64,000 bases of DNA, from NCBI GenBank assembly GCA_963617205.1, contig CAVEOA010000010.1:8732-72731 (forward strand). The letters run 5' to 3'. Under the pieces are notes generated by a model. The model saw only the letters and a program-made list of their open reading frames with translations, made no database searches and was not told the origin of the DNA. This document shows positions 58,801-64,000 of this stretch, piece after piece (positions within the stretch are counted from its first letter, which is position 1; each line of letters starts with the position of its first letter). A program made the translations under genes and the position numbers. Source of the stretch: UBA11524 sp963617205 (lineage in GTDB: Bacteria > Bacillota > Clostridia > Christensenellales > Aristaeellaceae).

Positions 58801-60050
58801 TACCCATTGCAGGATTTTTTCGCAGACTTCGTCTGATTTTTTGACCCCTTCGGAAGCATATTGTGTTGCACTTGCATTGATGACTGGAAGCATACTATCA
58901 AGGGGGCTTTCCGCTCGCAGACTTCGTCTGATTTTTTGACCCCTTCGGCATCATACTTGATTTCACTTGCATTGATGTTTGGAAGCAAACTGCCAAGGGG
59001 GCTTTCCGGTCGCCCCCTTGACCCCTTCGGAAGCATACTGGGTTGCGCTTGCATTGGTGATTGGAAACATACTGCCAAGGGGGCTTTCCGGTCGCCCCCT
59101 TGACCCCTTCGGATTCCCCATAGTTGATTTGTATTGTGGCTTAATAGTTGACTTGTGATGTTGCTTATAAGAAAGCTGCATTACAAGCCTACTGCGGAAA
59201 TGTGCATTGCGAAGGGGTTCGGGGGCGACCGCAAAACCCCCGAAATAGTTGCATTACAAGCCTACTGCGGAAATGTGCACTGCGAAGGAGTCCAGATTGA
59301 AATCAGACGAAGTCTGCGACCGCAAAGCCCTCTGGAAGTTTGAGAAAAATCAAGTGTGAAGGGGCAGATTAGAATCTTTTCGATGACATGCTTGATTTCA
59401 CTTGCATTGATGATTGGAAGCATACTATCAAGGGGGCTTTCCGCTCGCCCCCTTAACCCCTTCGGATTCCCCATTGTTGATTTGTATTGTGGCTTAATAG
59501 TTGACTTGTATTGTGGCTTATAAGAAAGCTGCATTACAAAACTACTATGGAAATGTGCATTGCAAAGGGGTTCGGATTGAAATCAGACGAAGTCTGCGAC
59601 CGCAAAGCCCCCGAAATAGTTGCGTTACAAGCCTACTGCGGAAATGTGCATTGCGAAGGAGTCCAGATTGAAATCAGACGAAGTCTGCGACCGCAAAGCC
59701 CTCTGGAAGTTTGAAGAAAATCAAGTGTGAAAGGGCAGATTAGAATCTTTTCGATGACATGCTTCGTTGCACTTGCATTGATGACTGGAAGCATACTATC
59801 AAGGGGGCTTTCCGCTCGCCCCCTTGACCCCTTCGGAAGCATACTGGGTTGCGCTTGCATTGATGATTGAAATCGAACTGCCAAGGGGGCTTTCCGCTCG
59901 CCCCCTTGACCCCTTCGGATTCCCCATGGTTGGCTTATGATGTTGCTTAATAGTTGACTTGTGATGTTGCTTATAAGAAAGCTGCATTACAAAACCACTA
60001 TGCATGCTATCAAGAGAGGCTTTCCGGTCGCTCCGCAGAGCTGAATTTCT
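58801..60050. repeat. Largest repeat cluster (F): interspersed hairpin modules over 1.25 kb
   Basis: Intact fixed-loop hairpins at 58994-59020, 59076-59102, 59218-59244, 59429-59455, 59800-59826 and 59882-59908. Hybrid forms, with one arm replaced by a CAGAC/GTCTG mini-hairpin, lie at about 58899-58940, 59294-59335, 59579-59615 and 59669-59705. Between them recur a 35-40 nt module containing CACTTGCATTGATGA(C/T)TGGAA (at least six copies), the module CTTATAAGAAAGCTGCATTAC, and TGTGCATTGCGAAGG. Part of the array has a period of about 92 bp. Modules appear in both orientations. No genes, no Cas-type spacing and no transposase. Confidence 0.88.
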
Positions 60051-60131
60051 GCCATCTGGGTGAGGAAAAGAAGCTGCGCAATCGGCAAATCCGAGAATCA
60101 CCGGAAATCCGCTCCATTTTCCCAAAAGCAT

Positions 60132-60160
60132 TTGCAATAGCAGACAAAATTCTGTATAAT
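60132..60160 (+). promoter_or_regulatory. Promoter of the rsuA operon
   Basis: TTGCAA (60132-60137), 17-nt spacer, perfect TATAAT (60155-60160), 41 nt before the first start codon. Confidence 0.85.
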
Positions 60161-60201
60161 AAGCATGATGCATGAACCATATTAAGGAGTTGAACCAATC
60201 G

Positions 60202-61080
60202 ATGACCATCCGTGAAACGATGCATAAAAGCATTTCTCTTTATCGCAGCCGCGCCCTTGACCTGCTCCGCGCTGAAGGCATGGCGCTTGCCGTATGGGCC
60301 ATGTGCCTGTGTCCGCTGCTGTTTCTGCTGTCCTCTCAGACAACGTATCTGGCGCTGCTTTGTCCGCTGATGATGCTCCTGCTGGCGCTGCCCATGCGGC
60401 AGAGCGAAGCGGAGGCGATGCAGTGCTTCCTCAGCGGCGAACCGATGGCAAGCGTGCATATGCTGCCCATCGCCCATTACGGCAGGAAGCTCCTGCGCTC
60501 GCTGGCGATGCTGCTTCTGCTGACGCTGTGGGCGCTGCCGTTCCTGACGATGGCGATTGCGGCGCTTGTCGCCAAGGACGGCGGGCTTGACGGCAACCTC
60601 GATATCATGACGCTGCTGACCATCGTGCTGGACATCGGCGACGGCAACCTTGAGGCAGGCGTGTACCGCTATGTGCTCTCGGCGCTGCTGACGCTCCTGC
60701 TGCCGCTCTTCGGCGTGATGTTCCACAGCGGCACGCGCCATGCGTATGCCCTCGGCGGACGCAAATGCCTGAAGGGGCACCGCGGCAAGGTGATTCTGCT
60801 CTGGCTGTGCGGTCTGGCGTTCATTCTGCCGCTCGTGGCGTGCCTTATTGCGCTGACGGTGTCCTTCATCACGTCGGTGGTCTCGTTCACGACCTCGTGG
60901 TTCAACGACCTGACGAAGGTGCCGAGCCTGTCCGCGCTGATGCCGCCGATGGGGCTGCTGATTGCGACAGGCGTGTCGGCAGTGCTGCTCCTGCTTTTCA
61001 ACCCGATGCGTGCGCTGCTGCCGGCGATTTACCTGCGCGGCGTGCAGGAAGAAGAGGGAAAGCATGAAGCTGCGGCTTGA
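60202..61080 (+). CDS. Multi-pass membrane protein of unknown function
   Basis: A 292-residue protein with about six membrane helices (for example PLLFLLSSQTTYLALLCPLM, LAMLLLLTLWALPFLTMAIA, VILLWLCGLAFILPLVACLI, LIATGVSAVLLLLFNPMRAL) and few charged loops (ALGGRKCLKGHRGK). It resembles general membrane proteins of the DUF975 kind in layout, but I cannot assign a family. AAGGAG lies 12 nt before the ATG at 60202; an ATG at 60172 has no ribosome site. It overlaps rsuA by 17 nt, heading a five-gene operon. Confidence 0.75.
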   Translation: MTIRETMHKSISLYRSRALDLLRAEGMALAVWAMCLCPLLFLLSSQTTYLALLCPLMMLLLALPMRQSEAEAMQCFLSGEPMASVHMLPIAHYGRKLLRSLAMLLLLTLWALPFLTMAIAALVAKDGGLDGNLDIMTLLTIVLDIGDGNLEAGVYRYVLSALLTLLLPLFGVMFHSGTRHAYALGGRKCLKGHRGKVILLWLCGLAFILPLVACLIALTVSFITSVVSFTTSWFNDLTKVPSLSALMPPMGLLIATGVSAVLLLLFNPMRALLPAIYLRGVQEEEGKHEAAA

Positions 61081-61789
61081 CCGGCTGCTGGTGACGCTCG
61101 GCAAGGGCAGCCGCTCGGAGCTGCAGCGGCTCATCCGTTCCGGACGCGTCAGCGTGCAGGGATGCGTTCAGCGCGACCCCGGTGCGCAGGTGTCAGACGG
61201 CGATGCGGTGACGATAGACGGCGCGATGCTCGATACGCGCCTGACGCGCCACGTGATGCTGAACAAGCCTGCCGGACTGCTGACCGCCGCGCGCGATAAA
61301 AAGCAGCCGACCGTCATGTCGCTCCTGCCGCCGGAATACGGAACGCTGGGCTGCATGCCGGTGGGTCGGCTGGACAAGGACACGACCGGTCTGCTGCTGC
61401 TGACGACGGACGGTACGCTCAATCACCGTTTGCTTGCGCCGCAGCGCCATGTGGACAAGACATACACCGCGCTGCTGGACGCGCCGGTCACGCAAAGCGA
61501 CATCGCCGCGTTCGCCGCCGGCCTTTCGCTCAGCGACTTCGAGGCGGAAAGCGCGGTGCTGGAGGCGCTGCCGGACAATCGCGCACGCGTCACCATCCAT
61601 GAGGGCAAGTTTCATCAGGTGAAGCGGATGTTCGGCGCGGTCGGGCGCGAGGTGCTTGCGCTGCATCGGGAAACATTCGGCTCGCTGGCGCTGGATGAAT
61701 CGCTCCCGTTCGGGCAGTGGCGCGAGCTGACGCCGGAGGAAATTTCCGCACTCTATGCGGATGCGCAGATGGAGGAGAGCCATGGCTGA
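61064..61789 (+). CDS. rsuA: 16S rRNA pseudouridine synthase RsuA family
   Basis: Converts a specific uridine of small-subunit rRNA (U516 in E. coli) to pseudouridine. The 241-residue product has an N-terminal S4 RNA-binding domain (LDRLLVTLGKGSRSELQRLI) and a catalytic domain with VMLNKPAGLLTA, the active-site Asp in CMPVGRLDKDTTGLLLLTTD, RHVDKTYTALLD and HEGKFHQVKRMFGAVG. The RsuA/RluB/E/F family is clear; the exact target within it is inferred from the typical single S4 plus short catalytic domain. Confidence 0.9.
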   Translation: MKLRLDRLLVTLGKGSRSELQRLIRSGRVSVQGCVQRDPGAQVSDGDAVTIDGAMLDTRLTRHVMLNKPAGLLTAARDKKQPTVMSLLPPEYGTLGCMPVGRLDKDTTGLLLLTTDGTLNHRLLAPQRHVDKTYTALLDAPVTQSDIAAFAAGLSLSDFEAESAVLEALPDNRARVTIHEGKFHQVKRMFGAVGREVLALHRETFGSLALDESLPFGQWRELTPEEISALYADAQMEESHG

Positions 61790-62420
61790 ACAGTATTTTG
61801 CCGCCGACCCGTCCTGCGAATCGAATCAGAAGCCCTGCGCCTTCGTGTACCGCGGACGCGCCGTAAGCTGCATGACGGATGCCGGCGTATTCTCCCGCGG
61901 CGAGCTGGATGACGGCACCCGGCTGCTGCTGGATGCGCTGCCGCCGCTCTACGGCGAGGTGCTTGACCTCGGCTGCGGCTGGGGTGCTGTCGGCATCGCC
62001 GTCAAGAAGGCGTATCCTGACGTTCACGTCACCATGGCGGATGTCAACCGCCGTGCGCTCGACCTGTGCCGCTTCAACGCCGTGCGCAACGGCATCACGG
62101 CGGAATGTGTGGAATCGGACGGCTTATCGGCGCTGACCGGGCAGCAGTTTGACTTCATCATCACGAACCCTCCCATCCGCGCAGGAAAGGCCATCGTCTA
62201 CCGGATGCTGCGGGAGTCTGCGGTTGCGCTGGCGGACAAGGGCGCGCTCTATGTCGTCATCCGCAAGCAGCAGGGCGCCGAGAGCTGCATGAAATACCTG
62301 CGGACGCTGTTCCGCTCGGTCGAGAAAATCGCCAAATCCGGCGGCTTCTGGGTGCTCCGTGCCGTGCAGCCGGAATCAAAAATCACCGCGCAGGAGGAAT
62401 CTCCCGATGCACACGTATGA
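61782..62420 (+). CDS. RsmC-like class I SAM-dependent methyltransferase
   Basis: A 212-residue protein equal to the C-terminal catalytic half of RsmC (16S rRNA G1207 N2-methyltransferase). It has TDAGVFSRGELDDGTRLLLD, the SAM site VLDLGCGWGAVGIAVKKAYP, MADVNRRALDLCRFNAVRNG and the catalytic NPPI in FIITNPPIRAGKAIVYRM. Single-domain forms like this (YbxB type) are common in Firmicutes. It overlaps rsuA by 8 nt, fitting a joint role in ribosome modification. Confidence 0.9.
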   Translation: MAEQYFAADPSCESNQKPCAFVYRGRAVSCMTDAGVFSRGELDDGTRLLLDALPPLYGEVLDLGCGWGAVGIAVKKAYPDVHVTMADVNRRALDLCRFNAVRNGITAECVESDGLSALTGQQFDFIITNPPIRAGKAIVYRMLRESAVALADKGALYVVIRKQQGAESCMKYLRTLFRSVEKIAKSGGFWVLRAVQPESKITAQEESPDAHV

Positions 62421-63585
62421 TGATGCCTATTTTGACGCAGGGCTCGACCGCCGCGACACCCGCTGCGAGAAGTGGGATGGCACGGAAAAACCGGACGTCC
62501 TGCCGCTGTGGGTGGCGGACATGGATTTCCCGAGCCCGCCGGAGGTCGCGGAGGCGCTTGCCTGCCGTGCCCTTCACCCGACGTACGGCTATACGCAGCA
62601 GCTGCCCGACGATACCTCTGCCCTGACGGACTTCTGGCAGCGCCGCCATCATCTGTCTGTCCCTGCGGACTGGGTCATGATGCTGCCGTGCGTTGTGACG
62701 GGCATCCGCCTTGCGCTGCTGGCGCTGACGCAGCCCGGCGACGGCATCATCATCCAGTCGCCCGTGTACGGACCGTTCCGCTTTTCCGTCGAGGCGACCG
62801 GACGCACGCTGATGGATGCGCCGCTCAGGCGCGGTGAGGACGGCCGCTACAGCATGGATCTTGACGCGGTGGAAGCGCAGCTCCGTGCCGGCGCAAAGGC
62901 GATGGTGCTTTGCAGCCCGCACAATCCGGTGTCACGCGTATGGACAAGGGAGGAGCTGTCGCGGCTGCTTTCCCTGCTCAGGCGCTACGATGCTTTCCTG
63001 ATTGTCGATGAGATTCACGCCGATTTCGTGTATCAGCCGGCGGAATTTATCCCGGCGCTTTCGCTTTCGCAGGAAAACATCTTGACCCTGTGCGCCGCGA
63101 GCAAGACGTTCAACCTTGCCGGACTGGAGCAGGCGGCGATGCTCGTGCCGGATGAACATGTCCGCACGAAAATCACCGCCGAAATGGAGCGTGCAGGCGT
63201 GCGCAGCGGCAACCTCTTCGCGCTGGTCGGCACGCGTGCCGCATATCAGCACGGGGATGCGTGGCTGGACGGATTGCTGCACTACCTTGACGGCAACCGG
63301 AAGCATCTGGCGGAGCTGGTTGCGCGTGAGCTTCCCCGTGCGGTGCTGACGCCGCTGGAGGCCACGTATCTGGGCTGGCTCGACCTGCGTGCATACGGTC
63401 TTGACTGCGAAACGCTGATGCAGCGGACGCTCGCGCACGGCGTGCAGTTCACCGAGGGCACCTTCTTCGGCGAATGCGGCAGCGGCTTCCTGCGCATCAA
63501 CATCGGCTGTCCGCGCCGATTCATCACCGAAGGCATCCGCCGACTGAAAGCCGCATTGGAGGATGATGAGCATGGCACGCATTGA
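62407..63585 (+). CDS. PatB/MalY-type PLP-dependent aminotransferase or cystathionine beta-lyase
   Basis: A 392-residue fold-type I PLP enzyme. It shows LPLWVADMDFPSPPEVAEAL near the N terminus, PTYGYTQ, VVTGIRLALLALTQPGDG, SPVYGPF, VLCSPHNPVSRVW, IVDEIHADFVY, and the PLP Lys in LCAASKTFNLAGLEQA. The DMDFPxPPxV and DEIHxDF motifs separate this MalY/PatB group (C-S beta-lyase activity on cystathionine or cysteine) from ordinary aspartate aminotransferases. It overlaps the methyltransferase gene by 14 nt. Confidence 0.9.
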   Translation: MHTYDDAYFDAGLDRRDTRCEKWDGTEKPDVLPLWVADMDFPSPPEVAEALACRALHPTYGYTQQLPDDTSALTDFWQRRHHLSVPADWVMMLPCVVTGIRLALLALTQPGDGIIIQSPVYGPFRFSVEATGRTLMDAPLRRGEDGRYSMDLDAVEAQLRAGAKAMVLCSPHNPVSRVWTREELSRLLSLLRRYDAFLIVDEIHADFVYQPAEFIPALSLSQENILTLCAASKTFNLAGLEQAAMLVPDEHVRTKITAEMERAGVRSGNLFALVGTRAAYQHGDAWLDGLLHYLDGNRKHLAELVARELPRAVLTPLEATYLGWLDLRAYGLDCETLMQRTLAHGVQFTEGTFFGECGSGFLRINIGCPRRFITEGIRRLKAALEDDEHGTH

Positions 63586-63991
63586 ATCGGCAGGCGCAGT
63601 GCTTTACACCGAGGATGACGGCATCCGCCGGTACGTGCTCGTCGTGGAGAAGAACAACAGCGTCGGACTGCCCAAGGGACACGTCGAGCCCGGCGAAACG
63701 CTCGCGGAAACCGCGCTGCGCGAGGTGTGGGAGGAAACAGGCATCTGCGCCATCCTGCACACGATGCAGCCGGTGATTGTGGATGAATACCCCATTGCCG
63801 GCGGCGACACGAAGCGCGTCAGCTGGTTTGTGGCGCACTACCATGATCAGGTGCCCAATGCCGACACCACGCAGGTGCTCGGCGTGCACGTCCTGCCGTA
63901 CAGGGAGGCGCTCAGCATGCTCACCTACGGCAGCACAAGGGCGATTCTGCGCGAGATTGAAGAGCGGCTCGGTGCAGTCAGGAAAAGGTGA
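63572..63991 (+). CDS. Nudix hydrolase
   Basis: A 139-residue phosphohydrolase acting on nucleoside-diphosphate-linked compounds. The Nudix box is complete: GHVEPGETLAETAL then REVWEETGI, with the catalytic Glu pair. The opening ESAGAVLYTEDDGIRRYVLV and later RVSWFVAHY resemble diadenosine polyphosphate hydrolases, but the substrate cannot be set from sequence. GGAGGA lies 8 nt before the ATG at 63572, inside the end of the PatB gene. Last gene in view; the operon may go on past the window. Confidence 0.9.
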   Translation: MARIESAGAVLYTEDDGIRRYVLVVEKNNSVGLPKGHVEPGETLAETALREVWEETGICAILHTMQPVIVDEYPIAGGDTKRVSWFVAHYHDQVPNADTTQVLGVHVLPYREALSMLTYGSTRAILREIEERLGAVRKR

Positions 63992-64000
63992 AAAAGGGGG

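Noticed and set aside
59155..59884. Several short ORFs within the repeats (products such as MGNPKGSRGRPESPLG)
   Set aside because: They are translations of the hairpin repeats themselves and recur wherever the repeats occur, without ribosome sites.
58801..60050. CRISPR array
   Set aside because: Repeats have a partial 92-bp period, but the intervening segments are themselves repeated and not unique spacers, modules occur in both orientations, and no cas genes are present.

Overview
The window is chromosomal DNA of a moderately GC-rich Firmicute. It looks like a gut or rumen Clostridia member, possibly near Christensenellales/Oscillospirales; this placement is an inference from gene content and style, not from a marker tree. 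Supporting signs are Gram-positive AGGAGG ribosome binding sites, RNase Y, SMC and RsmG core genes, YesM/YesN-type two-component proteins, the MoxR-DUF58-transglutaminase trio, and many secreted glycosidases. Promoters are mostly TTGCAA/TTGACA-N17-TATAAT.

Layout. 1-187: start of a beta-galactosidase running off the left edge. 353-844: a transcription unit with a near-perfect promoter and a terminator but no convincing ORF. 917-4990: rny, a BTAD-type regulator with a decayed GGDEF-like domain, a P-loop-less THEP1-like protein and a Gly-rich membrane peptide. 5369-11223: a secreted GH3 enzyme with permuted domains, a secreted protein of unknown function and an NCS2 purine-type permease. 11788-18758: iron alcohol dehydrogenase, two YdcF-like proteins, rsmG and smc. 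18890-24597 (minus strand): a lipoprotein tyrosine phosphatase, a secreted cystatin-like protein, an EamA transporter, a YitT protein, and serC-serA. 25107-29934: MoxR, DUF58 and transglutaminase genes.

30116-58150 is the carbohydrate and cell-surface region. It holds three more secreted GH3 enzymes, a secreted GH2 beta-galactosidase, two CBM9/DOMON-like secreted proteins, a CUT1 sugar ABC transporter with its ATPase, a YesM-like kinase and a YesN-like regulator 17 kb apart, and a secreted esterase. Embedded at 39459-45295 is a dlt-like operon: carrier protein, adenylating enzyme, MBOAT, SGNH protein and a second, divergent adenylating enzyme. A reasonable reading is that surface-released enzymes cut beta-linked oligosaccharides, the ABC system imports products, and the two-component pair controls expression.

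58262-58670 is a five-tRNA operon (Val-Asp-Phe-Gly-Cys). It is followed by 1.25 kb of interspersed hairpin repeats and then a tightly overlapping operon (membrane protein, rsuA, RsmC-like methyltransferase, PatB-like lyase, Nudix hydrolase).

The most unusual feature is a family of small hairpin repeats in at least seven intergenic places. It has two building blocks: mini-hairpins built on C-GAA-G (for example CAGACTTCGTCTG), and a longer hairpin with a fixed 9-base loop (GACCGGAAA-like) and at least four different but internally complementary stems. The paired changes in the stems point to selection or mechanism acting on structure. No transposase or CRISPR genes accompany them.
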